Translations under genes and position numbers: made by a program
The notes under the pieces: model-generated
What the model was told of the DNA's origin: nothing
The model's database searches: none
What the model saw: the letters and a program-made list of their open reading frames with translations, nothing else
Shown here: one piece after another, positions 25,534 to 33,164 of the stretch
Layout of the letters: each line of letters opens with the position of its first letter
Position numbering within the stretch: position 1 is the first letter of the stretch
Source: Candidatus Pelagibacterales bacterium
GTDB taxonomy: Bacteria > Pseudomonadota > Alphaproteobacteria > Pelagibacterales > Pelagibacteraceae
Length of the DNA: 33,164 nt
NCBI GenBank assembly: GCA_016882185.1
Contig: VHCC01000001.1
Coordinates: forward strand, 1 to 33,164
Reading direction: 5' to 3'

Positions 25534-25783
25534 TCTTTATTTCAAGAGAATGAATAATATTTTTCATCTCTTCTTCTAAAATTTCATAAATTTTTTTATG
25601 GGCATCTACTGGCTTCAATTTCTTTAATTCAGCTGAAGAAATAATTAATTCAAAATGACTATTATTGTTTTTTGGAGACTGAGCGTGATGTTGATGCAGA
25701 TGTGATTTATTATTCACTTGTACTTTTTCACATATGATATTTTGTTTAATTTTATCTAAGATAATATATTTTAGATCAGACAT
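25526..25783 (-). CDS. bolA: BolA family protein
   Basis: An 85-residue BolA-like protein with KCL-type features: conserved NNSHFELIISSAELKKLKPVDAHKKIYEIL, where the SHFxxxIxS strand and the later RH/HK helix are the family core. A histidine-rich loop (HLHQHHA, about residues 29-35) is inserted before it. BolA proteins bind monothiol glutaredoxins through Fe-S clusters and act in iron-sulfur and redox control. It is transcribed away from the J-domain gene 34 bp away. The neighbourhood bolA / DnaJ-like / cobS / cobT recurs in alphaproteobacteria. Confidence 0.9.
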   Translation of the reverse strand: MSDLKYIILDKIKQNIICEKVQVNNKSHLHQHHAQSPKNNNSHFELIISSAELKKLKPVDAHKKIYEILEEEMKNIIHSLEIKIN

Positions 25784-25817
25784 AAAATAATTTTAGTCAA
25801 TTTAAAAAATTACGCAA

Positions 25818-26465
25818 ATGAGAAAGATCTGTGAATGGAGTAAATGCAAAGAGTTGGCTTCTGGTCAGGGTCTTATAAAAAAAGATATTAATAAACAATA
25901 TAAGTGGTTTTGTGGTGATCATCTAAAAATACATAATAAGACTAACGACAATTCATGCGATTGGAAAAGATGTAGGCAACCTGGCGAGTTTAAAGCTCCA
26001 TCTAAAACAGCAGGAGAGTACAAATGGTTTTGTTCGGAACATATAAAAATTTACAATCACGATTGGGATTTTTTCTCTGAAATGTCACAAGATAAAATTG
26101 AAGAGTTTATTCATTCAGATATTACTTGGCATAAACCAACTTCTAAACTTGGATCAAAGGATAATTTCTTTAATAAAGTTTGGAGGAATATTTTAGAAGA
26201 GCAAGATATTTTTCCTGCTGATTATTTTAAACAATTTGAAAAAAAAACAATTTATAGTTCAAAAGAAATAGAAGCTTTAAAAAAATTAGATTTAAAAAGT
26301 AATGTAAAATGGAGCGAAATTAGAGAGCAATTTAAAAAACTTGTAAAAAAATACCACCCAGATACAAATTCTGGTGATAAAAAATTTGAAAATAAATTAA
26401 AAGAAATAACTATCGCTTATACTCTTTTAAGGAATAATCAAAAAAACGTTAATCATGGACAATAA
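25818..26465 (+). CDS. J-domain protein with two N-terminal Cys/His motifs
   Basis: A 215-residue protein. Residues 4-43 and 49-88 are two copies of one motif, CxWxxC ... YKWFCxxHxKIxN (CEWSKC ... WFCGDH and CDWKRC ... WFCSEH), each fit to bind a zinc ion. The C-terminal 60 residues are a short J-domain with the HPD tripeptide in KKYHPDTNSGDK, able to stimulate DnaK. Such J-proteins occur next to cobS in alphaproteobacteria. Its stop overlaps the cobS start by 11 bp, so it is co-translated with cobS and cobT. It may be the chaperone adapter for the CobS-CobT ATPase; this is inference. Confidence 0.85.
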   Translation: MRKICEWSKCKELASGQGLIKKDINKQYKWFCGDHLKIHNKTNDNSCDWKRCRQPGEFKAPSKTAGEYKWFCSEHIKIYNHDWDFFSEMSQDKIEEFIHSDITWHKPTSKLGSKDNFFNKVWRNILEEQDIFPADYFKQFEKKTIYSSKEIEALKKLDLKSNVKWSEIREQFKKLVKKYHPDTNSGDKKFENKLKEITIAYTLLRNNQKNVNHGQ

Positions 26466-27450
26466 TATTTTTGAAAATACTACTGATATAAAAATTTCTG
26501 TTAAACAAACCTTTAATATTGAAACAGATATGACTGTTGAAGGTTTCTCCAAAAAAAATCAATTTGTTCCTGAGTTGGATAATGCTTATAAATTTGATCG
26601 CGATACTACTCTTGCGATTCTTGCCGGTTTTGTTTTCAATAAAAGAGTTTTAATTCAAGGTTTTCACGGAACAGGAAAATCAACACATATTGAACAAGTT
26701 GCGGCAAGATTAAATTGGCCCTGCATAAGAGTAAATTTGGACAGTCACATTAGTAGAATTGATCTTTTGGGAAAAGATGCAATCGTAATAAAAGATAATA
26801 AACAAGTTACTGAATTTAGAGAGGGTATCTTGCCTTGGGCACTACAAAATCCTGTGGCGCTAGTATTTGATGAATATGATGCTGGCAGACCTGATGTTAT
26901 GTTTGTAATTCAAAGATTGCTTGAAAGTGAAGGAAAATTAACTTTGCTCGATAAAAATAAAGTAATTAAACAAAATAAATATTTTAGATTATTTGCAACT
27001 GCCAATACCATTGGTCTTGGGGACACTTCAGGACTTTATCACGGGACACAGCAAATTAATCAGGGACAAATGGATAGATGGAATATTGTAACCACTCTTA
27101 ATTACCTAAAACAAGAAAATGAACTTGAAATCATATTATCTAAATGCCCTCATCTAAATAATGCAGATGGAAAAAAAATCGCTCAAAAGATGATACAGGT
27201 TGCTGATTTAACAAGATCTGGCCTTGCTAATGGGGATATTTCAACGGTAATGAGTCCAAGAACAGTAATGACATGGGCAGATAATTATAAAATTTTTAAC
27301 GATATTGGTTATTCTTTTAGAATATCATTTTTAAATCGCTGTGATGAATTGGAAAGAACGATTATTGGAGAATATTTTCAAAGATGCTTTGCTAAAGAAC
27401 TCACAGAAACATCAGAAAGTGTAAAAATAAATCTTAAAAATGGAAAATGA
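26455..27450 (+). CDS. cobS: CobS-type AAA+ ATPase (aerobic cobaltochelatase subunit family)
   Basis: A 331-residue MoxR-like AAA+ protein. Walker A is GFHGTGKST (residues 69-77), VNLDSHISRIDLLGKDA follows, Walker B is ALVFDEYDAGRPDV (135-148), and the arginine finger region is in MSPRTVMTWADNY. In cobalamin makers CobS and CobT form a ring with CobN that inserts cobalt into hydrogenobyrinate diamide. No cobN or other cob gene is in this window, so the role here may be different. It overlaps the J-domain gene and cobT by 11 bp each. Confidence 0.9.
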   Translation: MDNNIFENTTDIKISVKQTFNIETDMTVEGFSKKNQFVPELDNAYKFDRDTTLAILAGFVFNKRVLIQGFHGTGKSTHIEQVAARLNWPCIRVNLDSHISRIDLLGKDAIVIKDNKQVTEFREGILPWALQNPVALVFDEYDAGRPDVMFVIQRLLESEGKLTLLDKNKVIKQNKYFRLFATANTIGLGDTSGLYHGTQQINQGQMDRWNIVTTLNYLKQENELEIILSKCPHLNNADGKKIAQKMIQVADLTRSGLANGDISTVMSPRTVMTWADNYKIFNDIGYSFRISFLNRCDELERTIIGEYFQRCFAKELTETSESVKINLKNGK

Positions 27451-29230
27451 AAAACAGGCTGAAAATTTCAAAATAGCCATCTCATCAACCATTAAAGCAT
27501 TAACAAAAAAACAAGATCTTAATATTTTATTTTCAGATAACCCCTCTAAGGAAGGCAACATTATTAACCTTCCAAAAATTAATCCTGAGACCACGGATGA
27601 ATATCAAACTATTAGGGCTCTTGCAGATACCGAAGCTTTAAAAATAAAATATAGCAATTTAGAAATTTCGAAAAAATTTGAACCGCGAGGTATGATTGCA
27701 AAAAATATTTATAAGAGTGCTGAAAAAACTCGTTATGAAAAATTAGGCGCAGAAAACTTTGCAGGAATAAATTTAAATTTTAAAAATTATTATCAAAATA
27801 AATTCAAAGAACAAAGTGATGATGTGTATAATAATATTGAAAAAGCTTTTGATATTATTCTAGCAAATCACTTACTAAATTTAGAATTAAATCTTGAAGA
27901 AAAGAAAAGTCTAAAAAATTGGAGCAGAATAATTGATGAAAAGATAAAAGATAAATTAGACTTATTAAAAAAAAATATTTCTCATCAAGAAAAGTTTTCT
28001 AGCATTTTAAATACTATTATTGAAAATTTAAAATTAGATGAAAAATTAAGTCCCAATGAAAACGAAAGTAATAATGAAGAAAAAAATGAAAATAAACTTA
28101 AAGATCAAAATGATAATGAAATTAATCAAGATAAAAATTCAAACAAACAAGATTTTAATATTGAAAGCATAATTCCTGATGTTGAGATTGATGCAAATCA
28201 AAATGAACACGAAACCTTAATAGAAGATGACAATAATTCAAATGATGAGATTAAATCATCTAACTTTAAAAAAAATAATAGCGAAATTAAATATAAAATT
28301 TTTACAAATAAATTTGATAAAATTATTAATGCTGAAGAAATGGTTGATCCAAATGAAATGGTTAAGTTCAGAGAAAATTTAGATAATCAGTTAAAATCTT
28401 TTCATAACTTCATTTCAAGACTAGCAAATAAATTACAAAGAAAATTACTTGCATTTCAAAATAGGTCTTGGGAATTTGATCTTGAAGAAGGAATGCTTGA
28501 TACGGCAAAACTTACCCGAGTGATTATTGATCCACACAACTCTCTTTCTTATAAAAAAGAAAAAAATACAATTTTTAAAGATACGGTAGTAACGTTATTA
28601 ATTGATAATTCTGGATCGATGCGTGGTCGTCCCATCTCCATCGCTGCTATCTGCGCTGATATTTTATCCCGAACATTAGAAAGATGTTCGGTAAAAGTTG
28701 AGGTATTGGGATTTACAACTTTAAATTGGAAAGGCGGCAAAAGTCGGGAGCTTTGGTTAAAAAATAAAATGAATAATCCTGGAAGATTAAATGATCTATC
28801 TCATATTATTTATAAATCCGCTGACACACCATGGAGGAGAGGAAAGAATAATTTAGGACTTATGTTAAAAGAGGGAATTTTAAAAGAGAATATTGATGGA
28901 GAAGCAATCTTATGGGCTTATCAAAGATTAAAAAAAAGAAGTGAAGAGAGAAAAATCTTAATGGTGATCTCCGATGGAGCTCCTGTGGACGACTCAACAC
29001 TTTCTGTAAATCCAGGAAACTACTTAGAAAAACATTTAAAAAATATAGTAAAATGGATTGAAAATAAAAATGATGTTGAAATTAATGCTATTGGAATTGG
29101 TCACGATGTTACCAACTATTACAGTAAAGCTTTAAAAATTGCAGATGTACAAGAATTAGGGGATGCTTTGATTGATCAACTGGCAGATCTATTTATTGAA
29201 AAAACAAAAAATAAAAAGACGATTAATTAA
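27440..29230 (+). CDS. cobT: CobT-type von Willebrand A protein (cobaltochelatase subunit family)
   Basis: A 596-residue protein. The N-terminal 200 residues are helical, residues about 205-285 are an acidic, asparagine-rich low-complexity linker, and the C-terminal 210 residues are a VWA domain with a MIDAS site DNSGSM (389-394) inside VTLLIDNSGSMRGRPIS. MVISDGAPVDDSTL is the later VWA strand. This is the CobT layout, the metal-ion-dependent partner of CobS. It starts 11 bp inside cobS. The stop overlaps the convergent yhhQ gene by 8 bp. The linker length varies freely in the family. Confidence 0.9.
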   Translation: MENEKQAENFKIAISSTIKALTKKQDLNILFSDNPSKEGNIINLPKINPETTDEYQTIRALADTEALKIKYSNLEISKKFEPRGMIAKNIYKSAEKTRYEKLGAENFAGINLNFKNYYQNKFKEQSDDVYNNIEKAFDIILANHLLNLELNLEEKKSLKNWSRIIDEKIKDKLDLLKKNISHQEKFSSILNTIIENLKLDEKLSPNENESNNEEKNENKLKDQNDNEINQDKNSNKQDFNIESIIPDVEIDANQNEHETLIEDDNNSNDEIKSSNFKKNNSEIKYKIFTNKFDKIINAEEMVDPNEMVKFRENLDNQLKSFHNFISRLANKLQRKLLAFQNRSWEFDLEEGMLDTAKLTRVIIDPHNSLSYKKEKNTIFKDTVVTLLIDNSGSMRGRPISIAAICADILSRTLERCSVKVEVLGFTTLNWKGGKSRELWLKNKMNNPGRLNDLSHIIYKSADTPWRRGKNNLGLMLKEGILKENIDGEAILWAYQRLKKRSEERKILMVISDGAPVDDSTLSVNPGNYLEKHLKNIVKWIENKNDVEINAIGIGHDVTNYYSKALKIADVQELGDALIDQLADLFIEKTKNKKTIN

Positions 29231-29771
29231 ATTTAGCAATTAAGATTTTAAAAGGTAATAGCATAATAAAAGCAAAAATTAATTTTATAGTCAAATCTCC
29301 AATCGCTAACATTATCCATGAAGAATCTGTTCCATAAAAAGCTATACCAAAAAATACTACTGTATCTAAAAAAGAGCTAAAAATTGAAGAAATAAGAGGC
29401 GGTATAAACCATGATCTATTTCTTAATATATTGAACAAAAAAATATCTAAAAATTGTCCTGCTAAAAAAGCAGTTGCTGATGCAAAAACAATTCTTAAAA
29501 TAATTAAATTGAAGTCTTCAAAAGTTAGAATAAAAGAAAAAGTAATTCCAGATAGAAATCCATAAATAACTGTTTTTTTGGCAAAATCCTTTCCATAAAA
29601 TCTATTTGCAAGGTCAGTAATTAAAAAAGTAATTGGATATGAAAAAGCACCCCAGGTTAAAACTTCATTAAGTCCTAAATAGTTAAATTGAAATTGAACT
29701 AAATAATTTGATAAACAAATGATCGCAGCCATAAAGGCCGAATATAAAAATATATTTTTTGAATGAACCAA
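29223..29771 (-). CDS. YhhQ/VUT family queuosine precursor transporter
   Basis: A 182-residue membrane protein with about six helices. WGAFSYPITFLITDLANRFYGKDFAKK is the strongest match, and the ITDLxxRxYGxxxA motif is the mark of the YhhQ (QPTR) family, which imports queuine or preQ precursors such as 7-cyano-7-deazaguanine. The start is a TTG at 29771, 5 bp after the rpmB stop; the first ATG would remove half of helix 1. It is shorter than E. coli YhhQ (about 220). No queuosine synthesis gene is in the window, so it may serve salvage. Confidence 0.85.
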   Translation of the reverse strand: MVHSKNIFLYSAFMAAIICLSNYLVQFQFNYLGLNEVLTWGAFSYPITFLITDLANRFYGKDFAKKTVIYGFLSGITFSFILTFEDFNLIILRIVFASATAFLAGQFLDIFLFNILRNRSWFIPPLISSIFSSFLDTVVFFGIAFYGTDSSWIMLAIGDLTIKLIFAFIMLLPFKILIAKFN

Positions 29772-29776
29772 GAAAA

Positions 29777-30118
29777 CTAATTAACTTTAACTTTTGTTTC
29801 TTTTTTTGGTTTAATTTCTTTCTTTATTTTTTTAACGTGGGGGACGATAGTTAATAATAATTTTCTTATTTTTTTAACTCGAGGAGATAAATTCTTATTT
29901 TTTGCTCTTAATAAAAATTCATCGATACCTCCTCTAAAATCAACAGCTTTAATTGCTCTTGTACAAATTTTAATACGAATATCGCGATTTAATTTTTCGC
30001 TTTTAAAAGAAACTTTTTTTAAGTTTGGAAAAAATCTTCTTTTAGTTTTATTATTAGCATGGCTGACGTTATGACCAGTTTGTGGTCGCTTGCCTGTCAG
30101 TTCACAAAGTTTGGACAT
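29777..30118 (-). CDS. rpmB: 50S ribosomal protein L28
   Basis: A 113-residue ribosomal protein L28, with CELTGKRPQTGHNVSHANNK and TKRRFFPNLKKVSF as the family opening, and a GGIDEFLLRAKNKNLS helix. The C-terminal KKIKKEIKPKKETKVKVN tail is a lysine-rich extension common in alphaproteobacteria. A good ribosome site, GGAG, lies 5 nt before the ATG. It is followed by yhhQ on the same strand and is divergent from the TSUP permease gene. Confidence 0.95.
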   Translation of the reverse strand: MSKLCELTGKRPQTGHNVSHANNKTKRRFFPNLKKVSFKSEKLNRDIRIKICTRAIKAVDFRGGIDEFLLRAKNKNLSPRVKKIRKLLLTIVPHVKKIKKEIKPKKETKVKVN

Positions 30119-30204
30119 ATTTTCTCCTGCAAGGGATATAGTTAGATGATGAATTTACGTCAAGATATATCTTATAAATCCTAAGTTATTTGCTGCAATT
30201 GATT

Positions 30205-30220
30205 TCTTGTTTTTACAAGA
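30205..30220. repeat. Short hairpin in the rpmB / TSUP divergent spacer
   Basis: TCTTGT, TTTT, ACAAGA: a 6-bp stem and 4-base loop in the 136-bp region between rpmB and the divergent permease gene. It may be an operator. It is not placed as a terminator. Nothing else stands out in this spacer. Confidence 0.25.
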
Positions 30221-30254
30221 TTAGTCCAATAATTATTAATTAAACTAAAATTTC

Positions 30255-31313
30255 ATGCTTCAAGTTTACCTGCCTATTGTAGAGGTTCATGTTAATATTT
30301 TATACCTGCTGTTGATCAGTGGTTTTATAGGTTTTTTAAGTGGATTGCTTGGCATTGGTGGGGGTTTTTTAATGACTCCTGTGCTAATTTTTTTTGGCAT
30401 TCCGCCAATGCACGCGATAGCAAATGGATCTAATAATATTTTAGCATCTTCTGTTTCTGGAACATTTGCACACTGGTATAAAAAACAAGTCGATATAAAA
30501 ATGGGACTTTATATCTTAATTGGTGGTTTCTTTGGTGCAACAATAGGAATTTATTTTGTAAAATTATTAATTCAAATAGGAAAAATAAATACCATAACTT
30601 CAGTTTTGTATTTTGTTTTATTAACTGGTTTTGGACTTTTGATGTTTATCGAAAGCTTATCTGAATTAAGAAGAATAAAGAGTAAAAAATTTATAAAACG
30701 TAAATTCCATAAACATACATGGATTCATGGCCTTCCTTTCAAAGTAAGATTGAATTCTTCAAGACTTTATATCAGTATTATCCCACCAATATTTTTTGGT
30801 TTTTTGATTGGAATTATTTCATCTATGATGGGTGTTGGTGGAGCCTTTATTTTAATTCCAGTAATGATTTATATTCTTGGCATGCCATCTAAACTTGTTC
30901 CAGGAACATCTTTATTTGTGATGATTTTTGTAATGGCATTTGTGACTTTTTTTCATGCAATAACTAATCACAACATAGATTTAATTTTAGTATCCATTCT
31001 GATGATTGGATCTGTGATTGGGGTGCAATTTGGAACAAGACTTGGCATGAATTTAAAAAATGAAGAACTTAGAATTTTAATGTCAGTTATCATTATTATT
31101 TTTGGATTGAAATTTGCTTATTCATTATTTGTAGAGGAGCTAAAATTTAAAATCTTTAGAAAAATTGAAAGTCAGGATCAGCTTAATTTTTTCCAAGATT
31201 TTATTTACCAATTTGTAAATACTAGCCCAATCCTTTATGCATTGACTGCTGTGGGTCTAGCTTTGCTCATTGGGTATTTCAGTTCTTTTATTTTTAAAAA
31301 GCTACAATATTAA
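30255..31313 (+). CDS. TSUP family permease (TauE/SafE-like)
   Basis: A 352-residue membrane protein with about eight helices in two related halves. Each half begins with the TSUP glycine motif: GLLGIGGGFLMTPVLIFFGI in the first and SMMGVGGAFILIPVMIYILG in the second. Members move sulfite, sulfonates, sulfoacetate or other anions across the inner membrane. A cytoplasmic stretch of about 40 residues (about 130-170) separates the halves. The substrate cannot be told from sequence. The next gene starts 1 bp after the stop, so they are in one operon. Confidence 0.88.
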   Translation: MLQVYLPIVEVHVNILYLLLISGFIGFLSGLLGIGGGFLMTPVLIFFGIPPMHAIANGSNNILASSVSGTFAHWYKKQVDIKMGLYILIGGFFGATIGIYFVKLLIQIGKINTITSVLYFVLLTGFGLLMFIESLSELRRIKSKKFIKRKFHKHTWIHGLPFKVRLNSSRLYISIIPPIFFGFLIGIISSMMGVGGAFILIPVMIYILGMPSKLVPGTSLFVMIFVMAFVTFFHAITNHNIDLILVSILMIGSVIGVQFGTRLGMNLKNEELRILMSVIIIIFGLKFAYSLFVEELKFKIFRKIESQDQLNFFQDFIYQFVNTSPILYALTAVGLALLIGYFSSFIFKKLQY

Positions 31314-31314
31314 T

Positions 31315-31758
31315 ATGGATAAAAAAAAATTAGCTACAATATTAGGATATCTTGGTCTCATTCCTTTTTTTTCACTTACTTTAATTTTTTTTATCTCAAA
31401 TTTTAATAACTACGTTATCGATGTATATTTATTTTATGGGAATATTATTTTAGCTTTCATATGCGGAAGTCAATGGAGCAAAATTTTAAATAGCAACATT
31501 CTTGATAATAGAAGTTTATTATTAACCTTAAGTGTTTGTATTCCGGTTTTTTCTTTTATTTTAGATTTTTTTTCAAACCAAGATATAAAAATTGCAATCC
31601 ACATTATCTTATTTTTTGTAATTAATTTAATTGATAAAAAAATATTTTATGAACCTAATAATCTTTGGTATTTGAGTCTTAGAAAAAGATTAACTTTTTT
31701 AGTTATATTAACTTTGGTAATTAACTTGTTCGCTATCAACTCCTACCGCTTCTTGTAA
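31315..31758 (+). CDS. DUF3429 family membrane protein
   Basis: A 147-residue protein with about five helices. LATILGYLGLIPFFSLTLIF at the start and YGNIILAFICGSQWS in the second helix follow the DUF3429 pattern (LGxxGLIPF, then YxxxILxFxxGxxW). A longer in-frame TTG at 31270 would run 15 codons into the TSUP gene; the ATG at 31315 is better. Function unknown. Its last 51 bp overlap the convergent pyrD 3' end, the longest antisense overlap in the window. Confidence 0.75.
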   Translation: MDKKKLATILGYLGLIPFFSLTLIFFISNFNNYVIDVYLFYGNIILAFICGSQWSKILNSNILDNRSLLLTLSVCIPVFSFILDFFSNQDIKIAIHIILFFVINLIDKKIFYEPNNLWYLSLRKRLTFLVILTLVINLFAINSYRFL

Positions 31759-32772
31759 AGATGAAAATCCATCTTTTTTTAAAAGCTTAGCTAATTCATT
31801 TTTGATAGTTTTTACAATAAAGGGACCTTTGTAAACTAAACCTGTATAAAGCTGCAATAAAGAGGCCCCTGCTCGTATTTTTTCATAAGCCGTAGCTCCT
31901 GAACTTACTCCACCTACTCCAATTATTGGAATTTTATTTTTAATAATCTTAAAAAATTTTTTAATAATTAAATTTGAAGTTTCATTGATGGGCGCTCCTG
32001 ATAAACCGCCTATTTCATTCTTTTTATCACTTACTAAATTTTCTCTTAACTTAATCGATGTATTTGTTAATACCAATCCGTCCAAATTGAATTCTAAAAT
32101 ATTTTTGCAAATTATATTTATATCACCATCGTTAATATCAGGGGATATTTTTAAAACGACTGGCGTTTTACTATCTAAAATTTTTTTTATTTCCAAAATT
32201 TCACTTAGTAATTTTTTTAAATTTTCTTGATCATGAAAATTTCTTAAATTTTCAGTATTAGGTGATGAAATATTTATACATATATAGCTACATAAATTAT
32301 GAAAATTTTTAAAACATTCCACATAATCGTCAATACGCGAGACACTATCTTTATTAGGCCCTATATTAATTCCTAAAATTCCTTCAACTTTCTTTGACTC
32401 AACTCTACTTTTTATTTTGTGCAAACCCTCATTCGGAAATCCTAAGCGATTAATAATTGCCTCATCTTCATTTAATCTAAAAACTCTTGGCTTTAAATTT
32501 CCTTCTTGCGCTTTAGGGGTAATGGTTCCAACTTCTGCAAAACCAAATCCGAGTGCGAGCATTTTATCATATACTTCGGCATTTTTATCAAATCCTGCTG
32601 CTAGACCTATAGGATTTGAAAATTTTTTTCCTAAAACGTTAATTTTTAAAATTTCATCGTCCTTTGAAGAAAAAATTGGAATATAAATGTTTTTTAAAAA
32701 TTGAATGGCTAGTGAGTGAGCGAGTTCAGGATCAAATTTATTAATGAAAGAATTAATAATCTGATAATTCAT
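31708..32772 (-). CDS. pyrD: Dihydroorotate dehydrogenase (quinone), class 2
   Basis: A 354-residue FMN enzyme that oxidises dihydroorotate to orotate in pyrimidine synthesis and passes electrons to quinone. An N-terminal helical stretch (residues 1-35, DPELAHSLAIQFLK) is the membrane-binding part of class 2. NPIGLAAGFDKNAEVYD (53-69), INISSPNTENLR (167-178, holding the catalytic serine), LTNTS and GVGGVSSGATAYEKI are the FMN and substrate sites. Length fits class 2 (about 340). It follows lysS by 8 bp, so it is in one transcript with it. The last codons overlap the DUF3429 gene. Confidence 0.95.
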   Translation of the reverse strand: MNYQIINSFINKFDPELAHSLAIQFLKNIYIPIFSSKDDEILKINVLGKKFSNPIGLAAGFDKNAEVYDKMLALGFGFAEVGTITPKAQEGNLKPRVFRLNEDEAIINRLGFPNEGLHKIKSRVESKKVEGILGINIGPNKDSVSRIDDYVECFKNFHNLCSYICINISSPNTENLRNFHDQENLKKLLSEILEIKKILDSKTPVVLKISPDINDGDINIICKNILEFNLDGLVLTNTSIKLRENLVSDKKNEIGGLSGAPINETSNLIIKKFFKIIKNKIPIIGVGGVSSGATAYEKIRAGASLLQLYTGLVYKGPFIVKTIKNELAKLLKKDGFSSLQEAVGVDSEQVNYQS

Positions 32773-32780
32773 TTTTGTGA

Positions 32781-33164
32781 TTAATCATTTATAGACTTAT
32801 TAATTAAATTTACTGTTTCTTTAATACCATAAAAACTTATAAATGATCCCATTCTAGGACCTTGTTCATCTCCAAAAAGTACTTCATAAATCATTTTAAA
32901 CCACTCCCTTAATCTCTCTTTCGAATAATGCGTTTTTCCAACTGAATAAACTATAGTTTGTATCTCTTCTGGTTGAAGATTTGGGCTCATTTTTGAAATT
33001 TGTTCAGCAAGATCTTGTAAAGCTTTTTTTTCTACTAAGTCGGGTTTTCTAAATTTTTTATTTACTTTTACAACATCATTAAAATAATTAATTGCATTTA
33101 TGATTAATTTTCTAAGGATTGGATGTTTTTCTACAACTAAATTTGAATTAAAGTTCTTAATAAA
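32781..33164 (-). CDS. lysS: Class I lysyl-tRNA synthetase, C-terminal part (cut by window edge)
   Basis: The last 127 residues are present; the gene enters from the right edge. The visible part has LVEKKALQDLAEQISKMSPN, THYSKERLREWFKMIYEVLFG and GPRMGSFISFYGIKETVNLI, matching the C-terminal helical anticodon-binding region of class I LysRS (the archaeal type, also in alphaproteobacteria and spirochaetes). The HIGH and KMSKS motifs are outside. pyrD follows 8 bp later on the same strand. Confidence 0.85.
   Translation of the reverse strand, partial: FIKNFNSNLVVEKHPILRKLIINAINYFNDVVKVNKKFRKPDLVEKKALQDLAEQISKMSPNLQPEEIQTIVYSVGKTHYSKERLREWFKMIYEVLFGDEQGPRMGSFISFYGIKETVNLINKSIND

Noticed and set aside
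28050..28290. Low-complexity acidic, Asn-rich stretch in cobT as a possible inserted repeat
   Set aside because: Variable acidic linkers at this position are normal in CobT proteins.
1..33164. Mobile elements, phage genes, CRISPR arrays, toxin-antitoxin or defence genes, tRNA or rRNA
   Set aside because: None seen on either strand; the genes are core or common alphaproteobacterial families and spacers are too short.

Overview
The window is 33 kb of very AT-rich, tightly packed chromosome. It most resembles a SAR11-type (Pelagibacterales) or closely related streamlined alphaproteobacterium. The evidence is the extreme A/T bias of codons and spacers, many short or negative gene spacings, a class I lysyl-tRNA synthetase, a BolA / J-domain protein / CobS / CobT cluster, an MbfA-type ferritin-VIT iron protein and glnK-amtB. 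I see no rRNA, tRNA, CRISPR array, insertion sequence, phage gene or integrase. No gene-free stretch exceeds about 180 bp. Nearly everything is core or common alphaproteobacterial content, and I found no convincing brand-new multi-gene system.

Layout. 1-2.4 kb: the 5' end of clpB (cut by the edge), then small proteins (DUF6356, MAPEG, DUF2061, zinc ribbon) around a class IV PLP aminotransferase. 2.5-6.0 kb: a periplasmic alpha/beta hydrolase, then a minus-strand run azlC-azlD-lrgA-lrgB-cytochrome b561, all membrane proteins. 6.1-9.7 kb: kup (K+ uptake) facing glnK-amtB (ammonium sensing and uptake), separated by a clear two-way terminator. 9.8-12 kb: a LysR-like protein reduced to its DNA-binding domain, a periplasmic histidine phosphatase, a 44-residue membrane peptide, a DUF2721 protein and a polytopic membrane protein. 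12.1-17.0 kb: an iron block, with a ferric-iron ABC importer (binding protein, permease, ATPase) followed after 34 bp by mbfA, a predicted iron exporter/ferritin fusion.

17-25.5 kb: housekeeping genes argJ, secA, accA, aceB, aroK and aroB, with an overlooked 52-residue membrane peptide between aceB and aroK. 25.5-29.2 kb: bolA, a two-zinc-motif J-domain protein, cobS and cobT. The last three overlap and should be translated together; no other cobalamin gene is in the window. 29.2-33.2 kb: a YhhQ-like queuosine precursor transporter, rpmB, a TSUP permease, a DUF3429 protein, pyrD and the 3' end of a class I lysS.

The points most worth a second look are: (1) AccA with a roughly 50-residue C-terminal extension ending in a predicted membrane helix; (2) the mini-LysR gene, whose upstream 14-bp motif recurs upstream of glnK; (3) cobST plus a J-domain protein without cobalamin neighbours; (4) an iron importer and a putative iron exporter in one apparent transcription unit; (5) two short membrane-peptide genes.
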